Below, piece by piece: positions 9,972-23,071 of a stretch of 64,000 nucleotides of DNA. How positions within the stretch are numbered: the stretch's first letter is position 1; each line of letters starts with the position of its first letter. The translations under genes and the position numbers were made by a program. Source of the stretch: Bacteroidota bacterium (GTDB lineage: Bacteria > Bacteroidota > Bacteroidia > AKYH767-A > OLB10); NCBI GenBank assembly GCA_016722525.1, contig JADKJB010000032.1, forward strand, positions 124,001 to 188,000. Reading direction: 5' to 3'. The notes under the pieces were generated by a model. That model had not been told where the DNA came from. It made no database searches and worked only from the letters and a program-made list of their open reading frames with translations.

Positions 9972-12213
9972 ATGAGCCAAACGGCACAAGCAGTTGCTGT
10001 TACTATGGAAACTGCTAAAAAATTAGGACTTTTAGCTGAGGAGTTTGAAAAGATCCAAAAGATTTTGGGCAGAAATCCGAATTTTACCGAATTGAGTATT
10101 TATTCCGTAATGTGGTCAGAACATTGTTCTTATAAAAATTCAATCACATGGCTGAAAACATTGCCTAAAGAAGGCCCTCATATGCTGGCAAAAGCGGGTG
10201 AGGAAAATGCAGGACTTGTTGATATTGGTAATGGTTTAGCTTGTGCTTTCAAAATTGAATCCCACAATCACCCTTCCGCTATCGAACCTTATCAGGGTGC
10301 AGCTACCGGTGTTGGTGGTATCAACAGAGATATATTTACAATGGGTGCCAGGCCAATAGCCCAGTTAAATTCTTTGAGATTTGGCAATTTAGATGCTGAA
10401 AAAACTAAATGGCTTTTAAAAGGAGTCGTTAAAGGAATTGGAGACTATGGCAATGCTTTTGGAGTGCCTACCGTTGGTGGCGAAGTGTTTTTTGACGATT
10501 GCTACAATGTTAATATTCTCGTCAATGCAATGTCTGTGGGTATTGTAGAAATTGGGAAAACAGTGAAAGCAACCTCATACGGAGCAGGAAATCCTGTTTT
10601 TATTGTAGGTTCGGCCACAGGTAAAGATGGTATTCATGGAGCTACTTTTGCCTCCGGTGATTTACATGATGCCTCTCACGAGGATTTACCCGCAGTTCAG
10701 GTAGGTGATCCCTTTCAGGAGAAATTGCTTCTTGAAGCAACTTTGGAAGTGATTGCAACAGGAGCCGTGATTGGAATGCAGGATATGGGAGCAGCAGGAA
10801 TTATTTGTTCTACCTCTGAAATGTCAGCTAAAGGTGAACATGGAATGATTATTCACCTGGATAAAGTTCCAACACGTCAAAGTAATATGGAGGGTTGGGA
10901 AATATTACTCTCAGAATCTCAGGAAAGAATGCTGGTGGTAGTTCAAAAGGATTTGAAGATAAAGTGCAGGCAGTTTTTGACAAATGGGATCTGAATTGTA
11001 CTCAAATTGGTGAAGTAATAGAAGGCGATCGTTTGCATTTTCTGATGAATGGTGAATTGATTGCGGATGTTCCTGCTGAAACCCTGGTATTAGGTGGCGG
11101 AGCTCCTGTTTATAAGAGAGATTTTCGTGAACCTGCCTATATCGCTGATGTTAAGAAATTTTCCATAGCAAAATATTCCGGTCCCAACAGATTTAATCGC
11201 TGTAGCTCAGTTACTTGCAGCACATCCGAATATTGCTTCAAAAAGTGGATCTATAATCAGTATGACTCCATGGTAGGTACCATCAACATGACTACTAATA
11301 AACCTGCCGATGCTGCAGTTGTTGATGTAAGAGGTACTCAAAAAGGACTTGCAATGACTGTTGATTGTAACCCCAGATATGTGAATGCTGATCCCTTTAC
11401 AGGTTGTGCAATCGCTGTTGCTGAAGCTGCCAGAAATATTTCATGTACCGGTGCGGTTCCATGTGCTGTAACCAATTGCCTTAATTTCGGAAACCCTTAT
11501 AATCCCGAGGTTTATTGGCAGTTTGTGAATGCAATAAAAGGTATGAGTGAGGCTTGTACACGATTCAATACCCCTGTAACAGGCGGAAATGTGAGTTTTT
11601 ACAATCAATCGGTAATTAATAATGAAGAGGTTCCGGTTTACCCAACTCCAACTATTGGAATGATTGGCATTTTGCATGATAAGAAAAAATTGATGACTCT
11701 GAATTTTAAAGAAAATGGTGACTCTATCTTCTTGTTAGGCAAGTCCGAAAATGATATTTCTTCTTCAGAGTATTTATACAGTTTTCACAAAGTAAAAAAC
11801 ACACCGGCTCCTTATTTTGATTTAGATGAGGAATTTGCAGTTCAGGATTTAGTGCGAATGCTGATTGATAAAAATCTTATTAATTGTGCTCACGATGTTT
11901 CTGATGGTGGATTGTTTATTACACTGCTCGAATCTGCAATGGCCGGAAATAGAGGCTTCAATATTGAATGCGATCCGGAAATCAGAAAAGATGCTTTCCT
12001 TTTTTTGGTGAAGCTCAGGGTAGGGTTATTGTTACCGTGAATGCCGAACAACTTGATGGATTTATTGAAGTATTGGCTACCACTGAAGTTGAATTTACCA
12101 ATCTGGGAGAAACAATTGGTGATTTAATTACTATCGATGGCGTATCCTTCGGGCAAGTAGATGATTTTAAGTTACTTTATGAAACCGCAATTTCTTCTAA
12201 AATGATTAACTAA
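9972..12213 (+). CDS. purL: Phosphoribosylformylglycinamidine synthase subunit PurL (frameshifted)
   Basis: This enzyme carries out the fourth step of purine synthesis: FGAR plus glutamine plus ATP to FGAM. The single-domain-set PurL form works with PurQ and PurS, neither of which is in the window. Recognisable blocks are SVMWSEHCSYKNS near residue 45, KIESHNHPSAIEPYQGAATG, IGMQDMGAAGIICSTSEM, and in the second half KKWIYNQYDSMVG and NCLNFGNPYNPEVYWQF. The span encodes about 747 residues, the normal size. It is broken at about 10945 (A run), by two compensating shifts between about 11170 and 11245, and at the T7 run near 11999-12005. Repairing the middle pair restores the family motif NIASKKWIYNQYDSMVG. 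I prefer the ATG at 9972 to the TTG at 9963. Confidence 0.95.
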
Positions 12214-12220
12214 AAAATAT

Positions 12221-12941
12221 ATGAAAAAATCAATCTTAATTTTAATTGCAATTCTATTCTTTAAAATTAGTGGTGCTCAAGACTCCTCTGGAATTAAACC
12301 CTATTGGAAATCAGCATCTGAATTGATTTTTTCTCTGGGTAATGTTGAAGCACTTGGAGCCGGAAATCAGAATATGGATGTAAGCGCTGTGCTCAGGTTT
12401 TCTGCATTCTTTCATTTTCAGGAGCAATTACACTTTGATTTTGGAAACAATTTTGGAATGTATACCGGAATTGGAATCAGAAACGTAGGTTTCATTAACA
12501 AATTGAATGATTCTATTACTTTGAAGCAAAGGGTTTATTCATTAGGAATTCCAATTGCTTTTAAGTTAGGAAATCTGCCGGGAGGTTTTTATGTTGCAGC
12601 TGGAGCTGAAGGTGAATTGTTTTTTCACTACAAGCAAAAGGTTTTTTATGATGATGAAAAATTTAAAAAAAAGCGACTGGTTTTCTAATAAAGTCAATTT
12701 ATTTAATCCCTCCGTTTTCCTTGATATTAATTCAGGACGAGGTGGTTATATCAGATTCAAATATTATCTCAATGATTTTTTAGTTACTGATAAACAGGAT
12801 GTCAAACTATATGGCGTAAAGTATGATTTCAGACCTACTAAAAGTCAAATGTTTTATGTAGCAATTGGAACTTCTATTACCCAAAAAAGCAGGTCCAAAA
12901 AATCTAAACATTCCACTAGCGACACTGCATTAAAATTTTAA
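12221..12941 (+). CDS. Outer-membrane beta-barrel protein, hypothetical (frameshifted)
   Basis: The protein is about 240 residues, starting with a signal peptide (MKKSILILIAILFFKISGAQ). Its alternating pattern of short amphipathic strands and glycines is typical of small Bacteroidota barrels (PorT-like class). The first frame stops at 12688. Removing one A from the A8 run at about 12665-12672 gives KKSDWFSNKVNLFNPS and continues to the stop at 12941. The end is the serine/lysine-rich tail SKHSTSDTALKF. It lies 7 bases after purL and upstream of mtgA on the same strand, so these may be co-transcribed. The function is unknown; an outer-membrane location is inferred. Confidence 0.7.
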
Positions 12942-12972
12942 CAGTTAGCACTTTGCAGTGACTTAATGTAGA

Positions 12973-13658
12973 ATGAAAAAAATCATTAGAATTGGATTAA
13001 AGATAATTTTATGGTTTTTCATTTCCACCATAGGTGTTGCTATCTTATACCGTTTTGTTCCTCCTCCATTAACACCGTTAATGGTAATACGACTCTTCGA
13101 TCAGGCCTTTGATGAAAAGCGTGAAGTAAGATTGTATAAAGACTGGGTTTCATTGTCGGAAATGTCTCCTTCCATGCCTTTGGCTGTCATAACATCTGAA
13201 GATCAGAAATTTGAGGACCATTTTGGTTTTGATATGGAAGCAATTGAAAAGGCTCAAAAGTATAATGAGCGCCATAAAGGAAGAAAGTAAAAGGTGCCAG
13301 CACCATCAGCCAACAAACAGCCAAAAATGTTTTTCTTTGGCCACAACGTTCCTATATCCGTAAAGGTTTTGAGGTTTATTTCACTTTCCTTATCGAAGTC
13401 CTGTGGAGTAAAGAGCGGATCATAGAGGTATATTTAAATGTTATTGAAATGGGTGATGGGATTTATGGCGCCGAAGCTGCAGCCCAGGAGTACTTTCGAA
13501 AACCGGCATCAAAATTAAATAACTCACAGGCAGCTTATATTGCAGCCTGTTTACCCAATCCAATCAGATGGTCTCCTGCCAAGCCTTCCAGATATATTCA
13601 GAAAAAACAAGCTTGGATTTTAAGACATATGAGAATTGCGGAAAAGCCTGATTTTTAA
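12973..13658 (+). CDS. mtgA: Monofunctional peptidoglycan glycosyltransferase MtgA (GT51, frameshifted)
   Basis: MtgA polymerises lipid II into glycan strands at the inner membrane. There is one N-terminal membrane anchor (residues about 5-28). GT51 motifs appear in order: SEDQKFEDHFGFD (catalytic Glu), GASTISQQTAKNVFLW, RKGFEVYFTFLIEVLWSKER and NVIEMGDGIYGAEAAAQEYF. No transpeptidase domain follows, and the length of about 228 residues fits the monofunctional class. The frame breaks at about 13281-13291, where GRKK should run into VKGASTISQQ; one extra base restores it. It converges with the beta-barrel gene on the other strand, 37 bases away, and no clear terminator separates them. Confidence 0.93.
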
Positions 13659-13695
13659 TTATTTAAAACTAAGCCCAAAAACACATACAAATTTT

Positions 13696-14253
13696 TCAAA
13701 AGCCTGCATTGATTCCAATTCTGAATATTGGATTTTGATAAGGCGAATATTGCTCTTCTGTGAGATTAAAAAGGACCATTAACATGAGAGAGGCATTGGT
13801 GCCAATAGGTTGAACATATCCTCCCCCTACCAGCACGCTGCTGATATTGTCTCGAACCAAAACGTCATAATTGGAACCTGGAACCGATGCCGGTACATCC
13901 AAATTTAATATTTCATATTCCACATGTGCGAATAAATTGTCAATAGGGTAGTAGCGTCCAAAAACTCTTCCACCATATATGGAAGTTTCATAATTACCAA
14001 AAGAGTCTTTATAACGATAATAAATATAAGTAGCACCGATCCCTGCATGTAACTTTTCGGTGATTTTATACCCTATCAAAGGAGAAACATCCACATAAGT
14101 GAGGTTTCCGAATTGTAATCCAAGATTACCTCCAAAGAACAATTTATCTTTAAAAAGGTACTTTGTTAGGTTTTCCTGTGCGAAAGAAACTGAGATAGAA
14201 AATAACAAAGTAAGTGCAATCTGAGTAATACTGCGAAGCGATTTCATTTTCAT
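13696..14253 (-). CDS. Small outer-membrane beta-barrel protein, hypothetical
   Basis: This intact 185-residue protein has a signal peptide (about residues 1-25, ending ISVSFAQ). Short beta-rich segments are rich in glycine and aromatic residues (FFGGNLGLQFGNLTY, GGRVFGRYYPIDNLFAHVEY), and the end IFRIGINAGF fits a closing barrel strand. This pattern resembles the OmpA/OmpW-like eight-stranded barrels often annotated as porin-family proteins in Bacteroidota. No specific function can be given. The start could be the ATG at 14253 or the one at 14247. It is divergent from the SDR gene at 14398, leaving a 144-base shared regulatory region. Confidence 0.75.
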   Translation of the reverse strand: MKMKSLRSITQIALTLLFSISVSFAQENLTKYLFKDKLFFGGNLGLQFGNLTYVDVSPLIGYKITEKLHAGIGATYIYYRYKDSFGNYETSIYGGRVFGRYYPIDNLFAHVEYEILNLDVPASVPGSNYDVLVRDNISSVLVGGGYVQPIGTNASLMLMVLFNLTEEQYSPYQNPIFRIGINAGF

Positions 14254-14397
14254 GAGTTTTTATATATACTTCTGCAAAGATAAGTTTTAGTTTTACGCTT
14301 TAGTTTGTTCAATCAAATTGTTGTCTCACTAATAAGGACCAAAGTGTCATAAAGCATACAATTGCCTGTTTCCTTAACTTCATAAAACAATAATTCC

Positions 14398-15098
14398 ATG
14401 AATATTATTATCACAGGTGCATCATCAGGAATAGGATATAGCACAGCAAAAAGCTTTTTGCAAAGGACAAAAACAACACAATAATTGCCATATCAAGAAA
14501 TCATGAAAAGCTGGTTCAATTAGCTTCGGGCGCTGAGCCGGGAAAGATAATTGGGGTCTCGCTCGATTTGAGGCAATACAATTATGCAAATCTACTGACA
14601 CTCTTAAAGGAAAATGAAATAGGTCATATTGATATCCTCATTCATAATGCCGGTTCTTTAGTAAACAAGCCATTTGAGGAATTAAACGCATCCGATTGGG
14701 AAGAGGTATACCAGACAAATGTGATAGGTGTTGCTTTATTAACCCGGGCTCTTTTGGGTTTGATGGGAGGGGAGATCCATACGCACATCGTAACAATAGG
14801 CAGTATTGGAGGGATAGGAGGAACCTCAAAATTTCCGGGATTATCGGCGTACAGCAGCAGTAAAGGAGCACTAACTATATTAACTGAGTGCTTGGCAGAA
14901 GAATTTCAGGGTCGAAACATTTCAGCAAATTGTTTAGCGTTGGGCGCTGTTCAAACAGAAATGTTGACAAAAGCCTTTCCTGGATACACCGCAAAAATGA
15001 GTTCTGAAGAGATTTCGAACTACATAAATGAGTTTTCAAAACATGGGTGGCGCTATTTTAACGGGAAAATACTACAAGTTTCAACCACAAATCCCTAG
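14398..15098 (+). CDS. SDR-family oxidoreductase (frameshifted)
   Basis: Translation from the ATG at 14398 gives MNIIITGASSGIGYSTAKSF with the TGxxxGIG cofactor motif, then breaks in the T run at 14453-14458. With one added T it continues AKDKNNTIIAISRNHEKL and joins the long downstream frame. That frame contains HNAGSLVNKPF and the active-site segment ending FPGLSAYSSSKGAL (YxxxK). The reconstructed protein is about 234 residues, normal for a classical SDR. The substrate cannot be inferred. Its neighbours are unrelated and it is the last gene before the rRNA promoters. It is only distantly similar to the SDR at 4637-5398, judging by motif context. Confidence 0.82.
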
Positions 15099-15178
15099 TA
15101 TTTTATTAATTATTCATCTGTATATCAATTATATAGATCAATGTTAATAACTCCAACAAATTTTTTTAACTAAAACCC

Positions 15179-15207
15179 TTGTTAGTTCAAAAGTCGTTAT
15201 ACATTTG
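15179..15207 (+). promoter_or_regulatory. rRNA operon promoter P1 (-33 TTG / -7 TACATTTG)
   Basis: TTG at 15179-15181 and TACATTTG at 15200-15207 are separated by 18 bases, matching the Bacteroidota sigma-70-type consensus (-33 TTTG, -7 TAnnTTTG). It lies 257 bases upstream of the 16S. Confidence 0.65.
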
Positions 15208-15279
15208 CACTCCCCAATTAACACATAGGGATTTAAACAAATCGTTGTTTAAACTAAGAAATAAAATATTTTAAAAAAG

Positions 15280-15310
15280 TTTGCAAAGGATAAAATAGTT
15301 AGTACCTTTG
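15280..15310 (+). promoter_or_regulatory. rRNA operon promoter P2 (-33 TTTG / -7 TACCTTTG)
   Basis: TTTG at 15280-15283 and TACCTTTG at 15303-15310 are separated by 19 bases, a full match to the Bacteroidota promoter consensus. It is the stronger of the tandem pair. The 15099-15463 stretch otherwise holds only P1, boxA and the processing arm; no gene is seen in it. Confidence 0.75.
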
Positions 15311-15366
15311 CACCCCGATTAAAAGGATATTATAAACTTCCGCAAGGGGTTAAATATATAATAAAC

Positions 15367-15375
15367 GTTCTTTGA
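15367..15375 (+). promoter_or_regulatory. boxA-like antitermination site, 16S leader
   Basis: GTTCTTTGA resembles the rRNA boxA (TGCTCTTTA-type) bound by NusB-S10. The same nonamer recurs at 17626-17634 before the 23S, as expected for paired leader and spacer boxA sites. Confidence 0.55.
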
Positions 15376-15383
15376 AGGATTGC

Positions 15384-15398
15384 AGGAAATAATAAGCC
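15384..15398 (+). other. 5' arm of the 16S processing stem
   Basis: AGGAAATAATAAGCC is perfectly complementary to GGCTTATTATTTCCT at 17006-17020, downstream of the 16S. The 15-bp pairing closes the 16S loop in the precursor and is the expected RNase III substrate. Confidence 0.8.
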
Positions 15399-15463
15399 AG
15401 GTTCATTACCTTAAGGGGTAGATGAATCAAAGAAGAAAACCTAGAGCAATTTAAATAAACTTT

Positions 15464-16986
<1,523 letters not shown>

Positions 16987-17005
16987 CTAGAGCGTTTTCT
17001 ACTCA

Positions 17006-17020
17006 GGCTTATTATTTCCT
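17006..17020 (+). other. 3' arm of the 16S processing stem
   Basis: GGCTTATTATTTCCT pairs over 15 bp with 15384-15398 upstream of the 16S (see that entry). Confidence 0.8.
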
Positions 17021-17151
17021 CCTTTCTTCACTACATGATGCCGGAACCCATAACGAGAGTTATACAGTGGCTCAACAACTGATGCACGAGTAGGTTTGGT
17101 CAAATTGTTTATGTTTCCCTCGGGAATCCCAAACTGCCTCTCCAACCTTAT

Positions 17152-17226
17152 AGTCCCGTAGCTCAGCTTGGTTAGAGCACTACACTGATAATGTAGGGGT
17201 CAGCAGTTCAAATCTGCTCGGGACTA
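17152..17226 (+). tRNA. tRNA-Ile (GAT)
   Basis: Acceptor stem AGTCCCG / CGGGACT, D-loop GCTCAGCTTGGTTAGAGC, anticodon stem CTACA / TGTAG with anticodon GAT at 17187-17189, and T-loop TTCAAAT. CCA is not encoded. It sits in the 16S-23S spacer, the usual place for tRNA-Ile. Confidence 0.95.
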
Positions 17227-17233
17227 CACAAGC

Positions 17234-17278
17234 AGTTCGTTAGTTCGTTAGTTTTATAGTTCGTTAGTTCGTTAGTTC
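17234..17278 (+). repeat. AGTTCGTT short tandem repeat in the rRNA spacer
   Basis: AGTTCGTT occurs twice in tandem, is interrupted by AGTTTTAT, then occurs twice more followed by a partial copy. It lies between tRNA-Ile and tRNA-Ala. No function is seen. Confidence 0.8.
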
Positions 17279-17323
17279 AGACCAATGAACTAATCACAAA
17301 AAATCTAAAAAACTAAAATCCTT

Positions 17324-17400
17324 GGGGGATTAGCTCAGCTGGCTAGAGCACCTGCCTTGCACGCAGGGGGTCAACGGTTCGAATCCGTTATTCTCCACCA
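17324..17400 (+). tRNA. tRNA-Ala (TGC), CCA encoded
   Basis: The acceptor arm GGGGGAT pairs with ATTCTCC (two G-T pairs). The anticodon stem is CCTGC / GCAGG with TGC at 17358-17360, the T-arm is ACGG-TTCGAAT-CCGT, and the discriminator A is followed by an encoded CCA at 17398-17400. Confidence 0.95.
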
Positions 17401-17534
17401 AATACATCGGGAGTTTACCTGAAAAGAATCATAAAATTCCTGCACATTACGCATTAAACAATTACTTGAAACAACGGTTTCATTTTATTTGAAAAACAAA
17501 GAGTTAAAGCCTAAAGGGGGCGCCAGATTATCGG

Positions 17535-17562
17535 TTGTGGTTCGAATCCATTTAATTCACCA
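17535..17562 (+). pseudogene. tRNA-like 3'-half remnant
   Basis: The stretch contains GGTTCGAATCC (T-arm core) followed by ATTTAATTCACCA, ending in CCA just as the tRNA-Ala gene does. No matching D-arm or anticodon stem is found upstream, so it reads as the 3' end of a decayed or rearranged tRNA copy between tRNA-Ala and the 23S. Confidence 0.55.
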
Positions 17563-17625
17563 ATTCGTTGGTTGTACTTTAGTCGTTATCGAATAACTAA
17601 AGCACAGGAGTTCCCAACAAATGAA

Positions 17626-17634
17626 GTTCTTTGA
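17626..17634 (+). promoter_or_regulatory. boxA-like antitermination site, spacer
   Basis: GTTCTTTGA is identical to the 16S leader copy at 15367-15375 and lies just upstream of the 23S processing arm. Confidence 0.55.
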
Positions 17635-17640
17635 CATATT

Positions 17641-17662
17641 GAGAGAAAACAAATTGAACATC
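17641..17662 (+). other. 5' arm of the 23S processing stem
   Basis: These 22 bases (GAGAGAAAAC...GAACATC) are the perfect reverse complement of 20576-20597 downstream of the 23S. This is the precursor stalk expected for RNase III cleavage. Confidence 0.85.
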
Positions 17663-17682
17663 ACTGCAAATAATGCAATGAT

Positions 17683-20569
<2,887 letters not shown>

Positions 20570-20575
20570 TACTGG

Positions 20576-20597
20576 GATGTTCAATTTGTTTTCTCTC
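20576..20597 (+). other. 3' arm of the 23S processing stem
   Basis: This is the perfect 22-bp complement of 17641-17662 (GATGTTCAA...TTCTCTC). With its partner it closes the 23S precursor loop. Confidence 0.85.
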
Positions 20598-20641
20598 TCT
20601 AAATGTCATAATGTTATTGTTGACTCGTTCAACTATCACAT

Positions 20642-20755
<114 letters not shown>

Positions 20756-20760
20756 TTTTA

Positions 20761-20798
20761 AAAAGCCTCAGATCGAAAGATTTGAGGCTTTTTTTTTA
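20761..20798 (+). terminator. Rho-independent terminator of the rRNA operon
   Basis: AAAGCCTCA-GATC, loop GAAA, GAT-T-TGAGGCTTT, then a run of T's. This strong hairpin lies directly after the 5S. Confidence 0.93.
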
Positions 20799-20831
20799 TC
20801 ACTTTTTTTAGTTCTCAAGGTGATCTTACGG

Positions 20832-20920
20832 GAATGTAGAATGTGGAATGTAGAATGTAGAATGTAGAATGTAGAATGTAGAATGTAGAATGTAGAATGT
20901 AGAATGTAGAATGTAGAATG
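20832..20920 (+). repeat. Heptamer tandem array (GAATGTA)n
   Basis: There are twelve complete 7-bp units plus a partial one. All are GAATGTA except the second (GAATGTG). The array is non-coding, between the rRNA terminator and the porin gene. The remaining bases of the 20799-21005 gap show no other feature. Confidence 0.97.
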
Positions 20921-21005
20921 ACTCTTTTTAATGACCTATTACCAATGACTTTTTCTACCAATAACTATTGACCGCCAATCGCCTTTTTTTCCGATATTCG
21001 CAGCA

Positions 21006-22890
21006 GTGAAAAAAAATGGCCTCATATGCTTTCTTCTCTGCGCATATTTTTTGATATGTGGAAATGAATTAGCCTTTTCTCAAACAGACTCACTAAAGAC
21101 TCCCAGAGCCTTTCTGAAGCCTCTTTACTTGTTTCCTGGTCAAACAGCCGACCTGAATACAATCACGAATGATTCCATTTTAATATTAAGTCAATTCTAC
21201 GATAACGGTCTCCAAAAAAGAGTTCATGTTGCAAGAACCGGGAACCCGGGTTCCGCTTCCATTTTTTCCGGATTGCATTCAATGGATCTTAAATTTTACA
21301 ATCACGGATTTAATCAGTTCGAAGCGTATTTATTTCACCCATTAAGGAACAATATCGGTGACCGACCATTTCAACGGTATACTAATATCGGTTACCATCT
21401 TGGATCTAAAAAGGAACAACATATTGTGATTAGTCATGAACAAAAAATTAAACCCTGGTTTATTGCAGGTTTTGACTTTGGTGCTTTGGGGTCGCAAGGT
21501 GATTTTTCACGACAACTTAATTCAATTCGTAATTTCGATATTTATGTGGCTTACGAAGCACCCTCTTCATTTTACAGAATCTATTCAAGCTTCACTTCCA
21601 ACAAAGTATTAAATCAGGAAAACGGAGGTATTACTACGGACACGATTTTTGAAAATGCTTCCAATCTCGACACCCGAACGCTACCTGTAAACCTTATAAA
21701 TGCTACCGTTAATAACAGAACCCGTGACTATGTGCTGAAGCAGGATTTAAACCTGTCCCGTTTATTCTCTCCACGTGACAGCACAATGAAGCGGTTCAAT
21801 GACAATTCTTTTGTTTTATCCACATCAACCTGGTGGAGCAGAAAGTCTGTGTTATTTACTTCTTCAAATCCCGATACCGGCTATTTCGAGAACACCTACT
21901 ACGACACGCTTATTACAAACGATTCTTCATTTTATAATGATTTGTATAATTCGGCTCAGATTGAGTATTCGTCCGGTGTAAATAGTGCCGGATTTTCCTA
22001 CAGTCTGGGTGCCGGTGTTGAAAATCAAAATGTCGCGTATTTCACCTGATACAGATACCACCATCAATGCAACTTCAATTTTGCTGTTGGGTGGATTAAC
22101 TTTTAATAAATTGGATAGCAAATTTTCTTTCATTAAAAATGTTTCTGGCGACTGCAAAGATTGTTACCGGGAAACATCGAACTCAATTACAAACTAAATA
22201 AATCTGATGATAAAGCCATATTGAGTGTTGCAGTTTATAAATCTCCTCAGCTGATTAAAGATCAGTTTTACATTTCAAATCATTTTCGTTGGAGAAATAA
22301 TTTTTTTCCTCATCGAGCGGTATGAAGTGAATGCAGGTGTGTATTTAAGCAGACTAAAACTAAATGTTTTATTGCAATCCTCTTTCACAAAGAATCAATT
22401 ATTTTACCGTGAAGATTGTCTGCCTCAAACATACAATGATTTTGTGGCTGTTTCCACACTTTCCATAGGTAAAATTGTTAGGTTTCGAAGTTTAGGGTGG
22501 GACAACAAATTAGAAGTAAATAACTCCGGAAACGAAAATGTGGTCAGTATTCCGTTAGCTGCAATTTTTTCATCCATTTACTTTCAGAAAGATTTATTTA
22601 AAAATGCTCTGGGCTTAAAAATTGGTCTTGATGTAAATTACTTTACGGAGTACTATGGATATGGGTACAATCCTGCTGTTGGTGTGTTTTATATTCAGGA
22701 AGAAAAGAAGTTTGGCAATTATCCCCGACTGGGAGGATTTGTAAATTTAAAAATAAAGACTGCTTTTATATTTGTAAAAATTGAAAATTTCAACTCCGGC
22801 ATCGGCGACCGTACTTACTATGGCGCGTTGCATTATCCTCTTCCTGGCAGAACATTAAAGTTCGGAGTTAATTGGACCTTTAAGGATTAA
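21006..22890 (+). CDS. Putative porin, Bacteroidota outer-membrane family (frameshifted)
   Basis: The reconstructed protein is about 627 residues and starts at a GTG with a signal peptide (CAYFLICGNELAFSQ). Its strands are rich in aromatic residues, with blocks such as SGLHSMDLKFYNHGF, HIVISHEQKIKPWF and GAGVENQNVAYFT. The closing strand GRTLKFGVNWTFKD fits an outer-membrane barrel. The overall pattern matches proteins labelled putative porin (Porin_10-like) in this phylum. The frame breaks near 22045, near 22150-22165, and near 22318-22325, where restoring one base gives YEVNAGVYLSRLKL. Small-molecule diffusion is inferred only from the family name; no specificity can be read. Confidence 0.72.
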
Positions 22891-22901
22891 TTTTTCTTAT
22901 C

Positions 22902-22955
22902 ACCTGACAGGTCCCCACCCTCCACCTGACAGGTCCCATCCTCTACCTGACAGGT
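22902..22955 (+). repeat. Three spaced copies of the palindrome ACCTGACAGGT
   Basis: Copies lie at 22902-22912, 22924-22934 and 22945-22955, each followed by CC or CCG. Each is an odd-length perfect palindrome around the central base. The spacing is 22 and 21 bp, about two helical turns. A half copy (ACCTGACA) lies at 23062-23069 beside the next gene's start. Confidence 0.9.
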
Positions 22956-23071
22956 CCGAAACACAACCCCGATTAACTATATCATGTAAATTTTATCGAT
23001 TTAAATCGTACTTTCACCTGTCTTTCACTCTTTTTTTAATTTAATATTTGGAAGATTTCATACCTGACACC

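Noticed and set aside
11441..11677. 78-codon minus-strand ORF in purL
   Set aside because: It is an antisense shadow of the conserved PurL coding region.
20832..20920. Array as a possible CRISPR or origin iteron
   Set aside because: It is a simple 7-bp repeat without spacers, and there is no replication-initiator gene or DnaA-box cluster near it.
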